NCBI GenBank assembly: GCA_025454405.1
Contig: JALOON010000018.1
Location: forward strand, 110,111-174,110
From: Oscillatoriaceae cyanobacterium Prado104
GTDB taxonomy: Bacteria; Cyanobacteriota; Cyanobacteriia; Cyanobacteriales; Microcoleaceae
DNA: 64,000 nt
Reading direction: 5' to 3'
Part shown: positions 17,924 to 25,021 of the stretch, in pieces
How positions within the stretch are numbered: the stretch's first letter is position 1
Layout: every line of letters begins with the position of its first letter
Notes under the pieces: generated by a model
Database searches by the model: none
What the model was told of the DNA's origin: nothing
What the model saw: the letters and a program-made list of their open reading frames with translations, nothing else
Program-made: the position numbers and the translations under genes

Positions 17924-18997
17924 CTAATTACCCGATGACTGTTTGGGAGGGCGGGGAAGGTCAGAATTCAGCGGGCTGAGGATTTTATTGAGGGCGCGCA
18001 GTTGTTCGGCGGTGCCCAAACAAATTAGCATATCTCCTCCCAAAATAGCAGTTTCTCCCGTAGGACCGACAATTAAAGTGCCGTCATCGCGCCTTACTGC
18101 TAATACCAATGCCCCCGACTGCGATCGCAATTTTGCCTCTCTTAAAGTTTGCCCGACATAGACACAATTGTTAGGATTTACTAGAAATTCTTCCAGGTAA
18201 AAAGAGCGATCTGTTCCGGTCAAAATGCCATCTACAAAATCCATAACCTGAGGGCGCAAAGCAGCAGCAGCCATTCTTTTTCCCCCTGTAATGTAAGGCG
18301 AAACTACCGCATCTGCACCGCCCCGCTGCAACTTTTTCACTGCTTCTTCGGTGGTGGCGCGGGCGATAGCGCGCACGTTGGGATTTAGAGTTTTTGCCGA
18401 CAATACGGTATACAAATTTTCCGCATCCGAAGGCAAAGCTGCTACTATGCAAATAGCGCGATCGATCCCGACATTGAGCAAAGTTTCGTCCAGAGTAGCA
18501 TCTCCCTGAACGGCAGTATATCCGTGTACTAAAGCGACTTGAACTGACTGCGCCAAAGAATCTATCACCACAAAAGGAATATTTTCTGCCTCAAATTCTA
18601 AGGCAATCTGACGCCCGGTGCGTCCAAACCCGCAAAGAATGTAATGCCCGATTAAAGAATCTACCAAACGCCGCTGCTGCCTAATTCTAGCTCCTTCTTG
18701 AAAATAACCTTGAATCAGCGCTTCTGTAAAGCGGTTGACGATATAACCAATTACAATCACACCCATCAAAATCAGCCCGATGGTAAACATTCGCCCGCGT
18801 TTTCCCAGGGGGTGAATTTCACCGTAGCCGACAGTTGCTAAAGTAAATACAGTCATGTAAGCAGCATCGAGAAAAGGCCATTTTTCTACCAGCCAATACC
18901 AGAGAGTGCCGGTGCAGAAAATGCCTCCGAGGGCGATGGCACCGCCGGTTAACTGCGTTTCCAAGCGGTGGTACTTTTGCTCTAGAGTTGAATACAC
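17924..18997 (-). CDS. Potassium channel family protein with RCK (TrkA-N/TrkA-C) domains
   Basis: The 357-residue protein is a two-transmembrane, single-pore-loop K+ channel subunit. The selectivity filter is TLATVGYGEIHP (near residue 57), between two hydrophobic helices. Then come an RCK/TrkA-N domain (about 115-240, with HYILCGFGRTGRQIALEF as the nucleotide-binding glycine motif and VQGDATLDETLL) and a TrkA-C domain (about 265-345). This is the MthK/Kch layout, in which ligand binding to a ring of RCK domains gates the pore. The start is GTG at 18997. It is isolated from the flanking genes. Confidence 0.9.
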   Translation of the reverse strand: MYSTLEQKYHRLETQLTGGAIALGGIFCTGTLWYWLVEKWPFLDAAYMTVFTLATVGYGEIHPLGKRGRMFTIGLILMGVIVIGYIVNRFTEALIQGYFQEGARIRQQRRLVDSLIGHYILCGFGRTGRQIALEFEAENIPFVVIDSLAQSVQVALVHGYTAVQGDATLDETLLNVGIDRAICIVAALPSDAENLYTVLSAKTLNPNVRAIARATTEEAVKKLQRGGADAVVSPYITGGKRMAAAALRPQVMDFVDGILTGTDRSFYLEEFLVNPNNCVYVGQTLREAKLRSQSGALVLAVRRDDGTLIVGPTGETAILGGDMLICLGTAEQLRALNKILSPLNSDLPRPPKQSSGN

Positions 18998-19205
18998 CGA
19001 TTGACTTGACCTATTACTGATTATTTTCCGCTCAATTCAAGCATATCAGAAATTACGTCGCACTATGTATGGTATGTCGGGAAGCAAGCGTGAAACTTCT
19101 GGTTTTAACGACGGATTTGCCTACTTTAATTAAATTATTCGATCGCTTTTCTTGGGGTTCGATCGGCGATAATTCGATCGTTTTTAGTGCTGATAGATTC
19201 ACTAC

Positions 19206-19330
19206 TACAGTTTATGGGGTGCGCAGTGCGCACCTTACAGTTTGTGGGGTGCGCAGTGCGCACCTTACAGTTTGTGGGGTGCGCAGTGCGCACCTTGCAG
19301 TTTGTGGGGTGCGCAGTGCGCACCTTACAG
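19206..19330. repeat. 30-bp tandem repeat, four units, each with a palindrome
   Basis: Four units with a strict 30-base period each contain GGGTGCGCAGTGCGCACC, a nearly perfect palindrome, joined by TTACAGTTTGT-type linkers. The units differ by single bases only. There are no unique spacers, so this is not a CRISPR array. One further palindrome of this type is at 46153-46169. Confidence 0.9.
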
Positions 19331-19346
19331 CTATAATTAGTCTGAA

Positions 19347-20519
19347 TTATTGATTTTCATAAGTTTCATTATCTGCATCGTCTTTGCTGTCTGTTTTGAC
19401 TTCTGGGAGGCTTTCGGGTTCGCTGGGTATGACTCCTAGAGCTTCGTATTCTTCCTGAATTGCCGAATCAATTGCTGCTAGGGTTTTCGGATTGGCTTCC
19501 CATTGATTGAGAATATCTTTAATTAATACTTCCCTCACCCAAACTTGAGCGACAACTGTGAGGGGAAGGGCTAGCAACAAGCCTAAAAATCCAAAGAAGG
19601 TAGCGAAGAATACTTGGGCAATTAATGTTACTGCTGGCAGCAAAGATACTTGCTGTGCCATGACATAGGGGGTGAGGATGTTGCTTTCAAATTGTTGGAT
19701 GAGAAAGTAAAGAATCAGGACTAAACCGGATTTTAAAGGAGAATCTAAAAGTGCGATCGTCATGGGAGGAATGACGCTCAATCCGGGACCGATATTCGGA
19801 ATTAAGTTGAGCAATCCAGCTACTACAGCGTGTGCTAGTGCGAGGGGAACTTTCAATACTGACAAACCGATTAAGCTGAGCAAAGAAATAACGCTCATGC
19901 TAATGAGAGCGCCGATGACCCACCTGCCGAGAGCGATTTCGCATTCATCTAAAATTACATCAATCCGCCGCCGGTAAAAAGAAGGAAATAACTGGATGAA
20001 TGCTTGGCGGTATGAGAGGGGTTCAGCTAGCGTCATCAAAGTCAAAACTAAGACTAACAAAAAGCTGAGGATGACGCCTAAAGTATTGCCAACAAATGCT
20101 CCTGCACCGCCGACAAGTTGGTTGAATATCGGTTGCAGTTGTCGGACAATATCGTTAACATCGAGATTTGGCAGGCGCTGGCCGATTTGTCCGGCGAAGC
20201 GAGTTTCGATCGCATCTACCCATTCATTCAATCTTTGTATTCCTTGCGGTGCTCTTTGGGTAAGTTGTTGAAATTGCTGGGCGAAGGGCGGTACAATTAT
20301 CAGGAATAAGCCTACGAAGATCAGAACTAAAAAGCTAACTGAAAGCAGTACCGCGATCGACCTTTTGAGTCGAAATCTTTGCAAGTAGCGCGCCAGTCTA
20401 TTTAAGGCTGTGGCTAAGACAATGGCGGCAAATAGCAGCAGTAGGGCTTGCCTGATTTGCCAGAGGATGTAACAAGATGCGATGAGGGCTAATAAGCCCA
20501 TCCACTGTCCTAGCTTCAT
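19347..20519 (-). CDS. AI-2E family transporter (PerM/YdiK/TqsA-like permease)
   Basis: This is a 390-residue polytopic membrane protein of the UPF0118/AI-2E transporter family. Membrane spans lie at residues 5-40, 60-80 and in the C-terminal half. The family segment GLLNLIPNIGPGLSVIPP is near residue 240, and ESNILTPYVMAQ and FFGFLGLLLALPL follow. The soluble stretch between about 80 and 150 carries the predicted helices LNEWVDAIETRF. Members export diverse small molecules or act as ion antiporters, so the AI-2 name should not be taken literally. The acidic C-terminal tail is poorly conserved. Confidence 0.88.
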   Translation of the reverse strand: MKLGQWMGLLALIASCYILWQIRQALLLLFAAIVLATALNRLARYLQRFRLKRSIAVLLSVSFLVLIFVGLFLIIVPPFAQQFQQLTQRAPQGIQRLNEWVDAIETRFAGQIGQRLPNLDVNDIVRQLQPIFNQLVGGAGAFVGNTLGVILSFLLVLVLTLMTLAEPLSYRQAFIQLFPSFYRRRIDVILDECEIALGRWVIGALISMSVISLLSLIGLSVLKVPLALAHAVVAGLLNLIPNIGPGLSVIPPMTIALLDSPLKSGLVLILYFLIQQFESNILTPYVMAQQVSLLPAVTLIAQVFFATFFGFLGLLLALPLTVVAQVWVREVLIKDILNQWEANPKTLAAIDSAIQEEYEALGVIPSEPESLPEVKTDSKDDADNETYENQ

Positions 20520-20614
20520 TCTATTTTAGCTCTGAGATTTTAGATTTTAGATTGAGAAGTAGAGTATTGGGAATTATCAGATTATCATTCTTTGTGTCTC
20601 TCGTTTATAGCCGA

Positions 20615-20830
20615 GTTTCGATCCCCCTAAATCCCCCTTAAGAAGGGGGACTTTGAGCAGTTTCTGGGATAAGTGAGTTTCGATCGCCCGCGCATCCCTT
20701 AAGAAGGCGGAATTCGAGCAATTTCTGGGATAAGTTCGTTTCGATCGCCCGCGCATCCCTTAAGAAGGGTGACTTTGAGAACACTCCAGTCCCCCCCTTC
20801 TTAAGGGGGGTTAGGGGGGATCTAGCCTAA
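20615..20830. repeat. Three 62-bp tandem units plus a C/G palindrome
   Basis: GTTTCGATC recurs at 20615, 20677 and 20738. Each unit runs through CCCTTAAGAAGG and CAGTTTCTGGGATAAG-like sequence. The block ends in a CCCCCCCTTCTTAAGGGGGG palindrome related to the MITE at 21891. The three units appear to have grown from the same dispersed element. Confidence 0.75.
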
Positions 20831-20923
20831 TCACCACACACAAGTCTCCACCAGGTTCACAACTCAAGTTGACTCCTATCTTTACCAAGATACTCTACTC
20901 GGACAGCAGAGAAAACAATTTCC

Positions 20924-21541
20924 TCAATTACCTTTTACGAACACCTGCTGCGCTGTCAGATTTAATTCTGGGAAAGTTGGGGACTCAATTGGTTCGTCCC
21001 CCCTAAATTGTTTAACTTGATATTCACCGTCAATTAATTGGTAAACTGAAAAAGTGGGTCGTTTGGGATTGCCAATAAACCGCCTGCCGCCCAATCCTAA
21101 ATAATCTACAATCCAATATTCTTGGATACCCATTGCCTCATATGCTTCTAGTTTGAGGGCATAATCATCCCCCCAGTTCGTGCTAGTTACTTCTACGATT
21201 AAAGCTACTGATGCACCCATTGTGATAATTGATGATTTCTGCCAGCGAGGTTCGTTGCCAATGGTTTGTTCTTTGAGTACAATCGTATCTGGTTCGTATC
21301 CAGATTCCTCGCGGTTGGGTTTGATGACGCATTCTTTGGGGATGAAATAGGGCAATTGTAAGCGTTCTATTTCGAGAAATAACCTGCCGCTGGTAAATCC
21401 GGCTACCCGCGAATGTGGACCTGTGGCTTTTGGCATTTCAACAATTTCTCCATTGTGCAGTTCGTAGCGGTGTTCTGAGTGTTCGGGATACCAGTCAATG
21501 AATTCATCGAAGGTTACGAATTCTGTTAGAGATTGAATCAT
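20924..21541 (-). CDS. Uma2 family endonuclease-like protein
   Basis: This is a 205-residue Uma2 (DUF820) protein with a PD-(D/E)XK nuclease fold. The core is visible as GYEPDTIVL (acidic), then LIVEVTSTNWGDDYALKLEAYEAMG (E-x-V-x-S followed by a lysine) and QEYWIVDYLGLGG. The N-terminal RYELHNGEIVEMPKATGPHS is characteristic. The family is hugely expanded in cyanobacteria; the function is unproven. It belongs to the EYWIVD subtype, like the genes at 23207 and 43389. A ribosome-binding GAGG-type site precedes the ATG. Confidence 0.9.
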   Translation of the reverse strand: MIQSLTEFVTFDEFIDWYPEHSEHRYELHNGEIVEMPKATGPHSRVAGFTSGRLFLEIERLQLPYFIPKECVIKPNREESGYEPDTIVLKEQTIGNEPRWQKSSIITMGASVALIVEVTSTNWGDDYALKLEAYEAMGIQEYWIVDYLGLGGRRFIGNPKRPTFSVYQLIDGEYQVKQFRGDEPIESPTFPELNLTAQQVFVKGN

Positions 21542-21627
21542 GGTGAGTACCTCAAGTTTTGTTGCGATCGATTGCGGAGTGTGAATTTAGCAAGCCCTAA
21601 GTAGAATCATACAATCTGTTAACAAGT

Positions 21628-21837
21628 TTAGCTCGATCGCCCGTTACTTTCTTGCTGCTGTTGGATGGCGCGCCAGCCGAGGATGGTGGCGAGGATGATG
21701 GTGGGGGAAAAAACGGCGATGAGGGCGTTGAGATTGGTTGAGGGTATGGATAAAATGGGGCCACCGTATTTGATAGCAAAAGAAAGGGCGATCGACATTA
21801 AGAATACTTTTAAAATAAATCCGGTGTTGGTGTTCAT
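21628..21837 (-). CDS. Small two-helix membrane protein, hypothetical
   Basis: This 69-residue protein has two hydrophobic segments (residues 6-28 and 36-56) and a polar QQQQESNGRSS tail. The frame is open up to 21897, but ATG 21837 (MNTNTGFILKVFLM) is preferred. A decayed second copy, recognisable over about 35 residues, lies at 27320-27436, which supports this as a real gene and supports its start. Function unknown. Confidence 0.6.
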   Translation of the reverse strand: MNTNTGFILKVFLMSIALSFAIKYGGPILSIPSTNLNALIAVFSPTIILATILGWRAIQQQQESNGRSS

Positions 21838-21890
21838 AGAATTGGTTTGTGGTTGTATCGTGCGGTTTGGGATTTGAGAGGAGCTAAAGC

Positions 21891-22078
21891 GTGTCAACTT
21901 AATGTCAAACTCAGTTAGAGAGTGCTGGTAAGATTTTTAAATCTAGATCCCCCCTAGCCCCCCTTAAGAAGGGGGGGACCGGATCGCGATCGAAGTCCCC
22001 CTTCTTAAGGAGGATTTAGGGGGATCTAAACTCTGCTACAAGTGACATTTCTGATGGGTTTCAATCTTAAGTTGACAC
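21891..22078. mobile_element. MITE-like element, 188 bp
   Basis: The terminal inverted repeats GTGTCAACTTAA (21891-21902) and TTAAGTTGACAC (22067-22078) are perfect. Inside are two facing copies of the CCCCCTTAAGAAGGGGG type palindrome and GGATTTAGGGGGATCT arms. It has no coding capacity. Partial relatives lie at 6747-6832 and near 20790-20880. No transposase with matching ends is present in the window. Confidence 0.65.
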
Positions 22079-22125
22079 GAATGGAGGGGAGCGATTCCCC
22101 ACGGGATAGCTTTACTTCACGCGCT

Positions 22126-22163
22126 TTTGGCAAAAAAGGCAATCCCAACTTATCATAGAAATA
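22126..22163 (+). repeat. Shared leader element, copy 1
   Basis: TTTGGCAAAAAAGGCAATCC followed by CAACTTATCATAGAAATA lies 24 bases before the antitoxin-like gene. An almost identical stretch is at 24174-24210, about 50 bases before a Uma2 gene. It is probably a duplicated promoter or leader, or the edge of a dispersed repeat. Confidence 0.5.
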
Positions 22164-22186
22164 ACGTTAACAGAATTTAACGATCT

Positions 22187-22408
22187 ATGAATGCCTTTGA
22201 AGTCTATTTGTCCGAGTTAGGCGTAGCAGAAAAACTGCAACTGGTTCAGCAGTTATGGGATGACATTGCCTCAAACTCTGAGGAACTTCCCGTTTTGGAG
22301 TGGCAAAAACAAGAACTAGCACGGCGGAAAGCAGCTTATTTGATGAATCCCGGTACGGGTAGATCTTGGGAGCAAGCTAAAGCAATAATCAGAAACAGAT
22401 TAAGATAG
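22187..22408 (+). CDS. Addiction-module antitoxin-like protein (TIGR02574 type)
   Basis: This small 73-residue protein resembles the short helical antitoxins of the addiction-module family: an N-terminal helix (FEVYLSELGVAEKLQLVQQL), WDDIA, a spacer, then LPVLEWQKQELARRKAAY and a basic C-terminus. Such antitoxins normally precede a RelE/ParE-type toxin. Here the next gene, 25 bases downstream, is a Uma2 protein and no RelE-type frame is seen. It is either an orphan antitoxin or a pair with an unconventional partner. Confidence 0.7.
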   Translation: MNAFEVYLSELGVAEKLQLVQQLWDDIASNSEELPVLEWQKQELARRKAAYLMNPGTGRSWEQAKAIIRNRLR

Positions 22409-22433
22409 TTTCAGTAGTTCGATCGAGGTTCGC

Positions 22434-23021
22434 ATGATGACACAAACACTTTTACGATCGCTAGACCAAAGGTTCGTTCATTCTGGGATTAGCTGGGAAC
22501 AGTTCAAACTAATTCAACAGGGGTTTGCTGAATCCCCAGGCATCAAGTTATTTTATTACAAAGAAGAACTAGAAATCTTGGCAGTTTCCCAGGAACATGA
22601 AATTTTTAGTCGCACAATTTGTACGCTGCTGGCTATCTACTGCGCCGAAAATGAAATTGAGTTTGCACCTACGGGAAGCTTTACTCAAGAAAAGGAAGGG
22701 GTGGTATCCGCACAAGCTGATGAATCTTATTTTATTGGCAGGCGCATCACTCTAAATTCTCCTCCTGATTTGTGTATCGAAGTTGTTTTCACTAGCGGAA
22801 ATGTCAAAAAATTGGAACGCTATCGAGTGTTGGGAGTTGCTGAAGTCTGGTTTTGGGAGGATGGTGTATTGGCTGTGTATCGTTTGGGTGATGGGGGTTA
22901 TGAAAAAATTTCTTCTAGTATTGTTTTGCCAGATTTAGATATTAATTTATTGTGTCGCTGCTTGCTGATGGCTTCGAGTGTGGAAGCGATGAGGAAGTTT
23001 AGGAGGGGAATTTCTGGTTAG
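22434..23021 (+). CDS. Uma2 family endonuclease-like protein (EVWFWED subtype)
   Basis: This 195-residue Uma2 protein belongs to a second subtype. It has SGISWEQFKLIQQGF near the start, EHEIFSRTI, AQADESYF, the core PPDLCIEVVFTSGNVKKLERYRVLGVAEVWFWEDG and a helical C-terminus. Relatives with the same signature are at 41577 and 44155. It starts with tandem ATGs at 22434/22437 and lies 25 bases after the antitoxin-like gene, probably in one transcript. Confidence 0.88.
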   Translation: MMTQTLLRSLDQRFVHSGISWEQFKLIQQGFAESPGIKLFYYKEELEILAVSQEHEIFSRTICTLLAIYCAENEIEFAPTGSFTQEKEGVVSAQADESYFIGRRITLNSPPDLCIEVVFTSGNVKKLERYRVLGVAEVWFWEDGVLAVYRLGDGGYEKISSSIVLPDLDINLLCRCLLMASSVEAMRKFRRGISG

Positions 23022-23206
23022 GGGCGATCGAACCTTTTTTGTTATGCTTAAATCGGTTTGAGTGGGTTGGGTTCGCCAGTCTAGAAGTGCATCTATAATG
23101 ATACTGGGGCAAACAGGGCGATAAGGGCGATCGGGCGAAATTGTCAAGCTGGGAGCGCGATCGCACATTACTTAAAATTAAATTACATTCCGTTAAAACA
23201 CGATCT

Positions 23207-23812
23207 ATGACCTACACTACACCAAAATTATTTAGCTTTGAGGAGTTTATCTCCCAATATGGGGATAATACACGCTACGAACTAATTGACGGAGAACTCA
23301 GAGACAGGTCACCTACTGGTCCTCACGAAGCTGTTGCCGGAAGCCTTGCGGGTAGAATTTATGTCGAAATATTTCGGGATAACTTCAACTGGTTGGTGCC
23401 AAAAAATTGTCTAATCAAAGCACTATATGCTGAAGCTACAGCGCTGCGTCCTGACGTAATTGTTTTAGATAAAGCAGAACTTACTCAAGAACCACTTTGG
23501 CAAAAAGAACCTGTTATTTGTAACGGTAATACCATTAAGCTTGTTGCTGAAGTGGTTAGCACTAATTGGCAAGATGATTATGCAAGAAAAGTGGAAGAGT
23601 ATGCTTTTTTGAATATCCCTGAATATTGGATTGTTGACTTTCGGGGCTTGGGTGGTTGGCAATTTATCGGCAATCCAAAGCAACCGACTTTCACAGTCTG
23701 CCAATTAGTTAATGGTGCATACCAACAGCAACAATATCGCTTGGGAGATCCTATTTCTTCTTACTTGTTTCCAAATTTACAACTCAAACTCGACGACATT
23801 ATGCCGACTTGA
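23207..23812 (+). CDS. Uma2 family endonuclease-like protein
   Basis: This is a 201-residue EYWIVD-subtype Uma2 protein: RYELIDGELRDRSPTGPHEA, LRPDVIVLDKAEL, LVAEVVSTNWQDDYARKVEEY, PEYWIVDFRGLGG. The frame is open from 23141 but ATG 23207 (MTYTTPKLFSFEEF) aligns with the starts of its relatives. It differs from the gene at 20924 throughout, so the copies are not recent duplicates. Confidence 0.9.
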   Translation: MTYTTPKLFSFEEFISQYGDNTRYELIDGELRDRSPTGPHEAVAGSLAGRIYVEIFRDNFNWLVPKNCLIKALYAEATALRPDVIVLDKAELTQEPLWQKEPVICNGNTIKLVAEVVSTNWQDDYARKVEEYAFLNIPEYWIVDFRGLGGWQFIGNPKQPTFTVCQLVNGAYQQQQYRLGDPISSYLFPNLQLKLDDIMPT

Positions 23813-23871
23813 AAATCTGGGAGTTCTCTTTTGTTGCCAAGGCGGTCTTTTCATCTATAGCTCAACATTTT

Positions 23872-24003
23872 TTAACAGGAAAGAGCGGTAACGGTCTTTC
23901 GTAACTCAGCAGTTTCTTGTCGATCGACTTCTCTTAGTTGCACTAAGCGCTCTAGATTGGCTTCGATGCGATCGAGCCTGCTATTTTCTGGTATATTTGT
24001 CAC
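23872..24003 (-). CDS. Small coiled-coil protein, hypothetical
   Basis: This 43-residue frame starts at GTG 24003 and reads VTNIPENSRLDRIEANLERL then VQLREVDRQETAELRKT. The heptad pattern and composition match short coiled-coil proteins common next to Uma2 genes in cyanobacteria. No ribosome-binding site is evident, so it could also be a remnant of a longer gene. Confidence 0.4.
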   Translation of the reverse strand: MTNIPENSRLDRIEANLERLVQLREVDRQETAELRKTVTALSC

Positions 24004-24173
24004 GGGTTGATTTTGTTTGATGGGTCTGCTGAAATTTTATCGCTTTTCTCAAGTTAGCAAGACGGTGTTGGAGATTAAGTGCGATCGCATTGCTAGAGAG
24101 CGATTCCCTACCCTACCCTTCACCGAAACCCTTCGGGAAAAAAGCACGCGCGTTTGGGATAGCTTCATGAGCC

Positions 24174-24210
24174 TTTGGCAAAAAGGCAATCTTAACTTAT
24201 CATAGGAATA
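24174..24210 (+). repeat. Shared leader element, copy 2
   Basis: TTTGGCAAAAAGGCAATCTT followed by AACTTATCATAGGAATA, the counterpart of 22126-22163. It is located just before the Uma2 gene starting at 24259. The reading frame 24017-24205 that spans it is not believed to be real. Confidence 0.5.
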
Positions 24211-24258
24211 TAGATTAGTTTGAGGATAAATCCAGTAAAGTTACTAAGGGCAGTGAAG

Positions 24259-24915
24259 ATGGTAATAACAACATCGGCTCCCAACAGACAGGAAGCCACC
24301 GTCGGCAGTATGGTTTTAAGAGGCGTAAGCTGGCAAACTTTTATGGCATTATTAGCAGATGTTGGAGAAGATCGCGCTTGGAAAATCGCTTACGATCGAG
24401 GAGTGTTAGAACTTAGGATGCCGCTACAGGAACATGAAGTCCCTAAAATAATGGTTGCGAAATTTGTTGCAGCCCTATCAGAAGAATTAGAAATCGAGAT
24501 TATGGAGTTGGGTTCCTTGATTCTCGAACGAGAGGATTTAACGCGCGCGATCGAACCTGACACCTGCTTCTACATTCAAAATGAAGCTAGAGTCAGAGGT
24601 TTACAAATTAATTTGCAGAATGACCCGCCACCCGATTTGGCAGTTGAGTCTGACTATACTAATTCATCAGTTAATAAACAGTCTATTTATGCTGCTTTAG
24701 GGGTTCCTGAAATCTGGAGATATGAAAATAACTCTCTGTTGGTTTATAGGCTGGAAAATGGCAAATACGAACAGTGCGATCGCTCTGGGGCTTTTCCGTT
24801 TTTACCTATTTCTGAAGTTCCTGGTTTTATAGAGCAAAGTAAAACTATGGGACAGCGTTCGGCTGTACGGGCATTTCGGGAGCGAATTCGAGAAATTTTG
24901 GGCGATCGAAGTTAG
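24259..24915 (+). CDS. Uma2 family endonuclease-like protein (divergent)
   Basis: This 218-residue protein has LRGVSWQTFMALLADVGEDR, GVLELRMPLQEHEVPK, AIEPDTCFYIQNE, the core PPPDLAVESDYTNSSVNKQSIYAALGVPEIWRYEN, and a basic helical end. It keeps the D-x(n)-E-S arrangement but has DYTNSSVNK in place of EVFTSGxxKL. TTG 24220 opens the frame; ATG 24259 is likelier. It is followed by a bidirectional terminator. Confidence 0.85.
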   Translation: MVITTSAPNRQEATVGSMVLRGVSWQTFMALLADVGEDRAWKIAYDRGVLELRMPLQEHEVPKIMVAKFVAALSEELEIEIMELGSLILEREDLTRAIEPDTCFYIQNEARVRGLQINLQNDPPPDLAVESDYTNSSVNKQSIYAALGVPEIWRYENNSLLVYRLENGKYEQCDRSGAFPFLPISEVPGFIEQSKTMGQRSAVRAFRERIREILGDRS

Positions 24916-24968
24916 CGATCGAACTTATTTTCTAATGCTTGATAAGTAACTCCACATCAAAATTTCTT

Positions 24969-24989
24969 AAACCCGCGCAGGCGGGTTTT
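24969..24989. terminator. Bidirectional terminator between convergent genes
   Basis: The perfect 8-bp stem AAACCCGC/GCGGGTTT with a GCAG loop is flanked by T-rich sequence on the + side and TTTAAG on the - side. It lies between the Uma2 gene and the SPINDLY-type gene that converge here. Confidence 0.75.
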
Positions 24990-25021
24990 GTTTGTATAGA
25001 AGCGATTTCAATCGCCGAGTT

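Noticed and set aside
19206..19330. Possible CRISPR array (regular 30-bp repeats)
   Set aside because: The repeats are back to back with no unique spacers, and no cas genes are in the window.
19069..19353. 94-residue frame with repeated VCGVRSAHL
   Set aside because: It is the translation of the 30-bp DNA repeat; the period of ten codons makes frames stay open artificially.
24017..24205. 62-residue open frame
   Set aside because: It lies over the shared leader element and repeats; composition is not protein-like.
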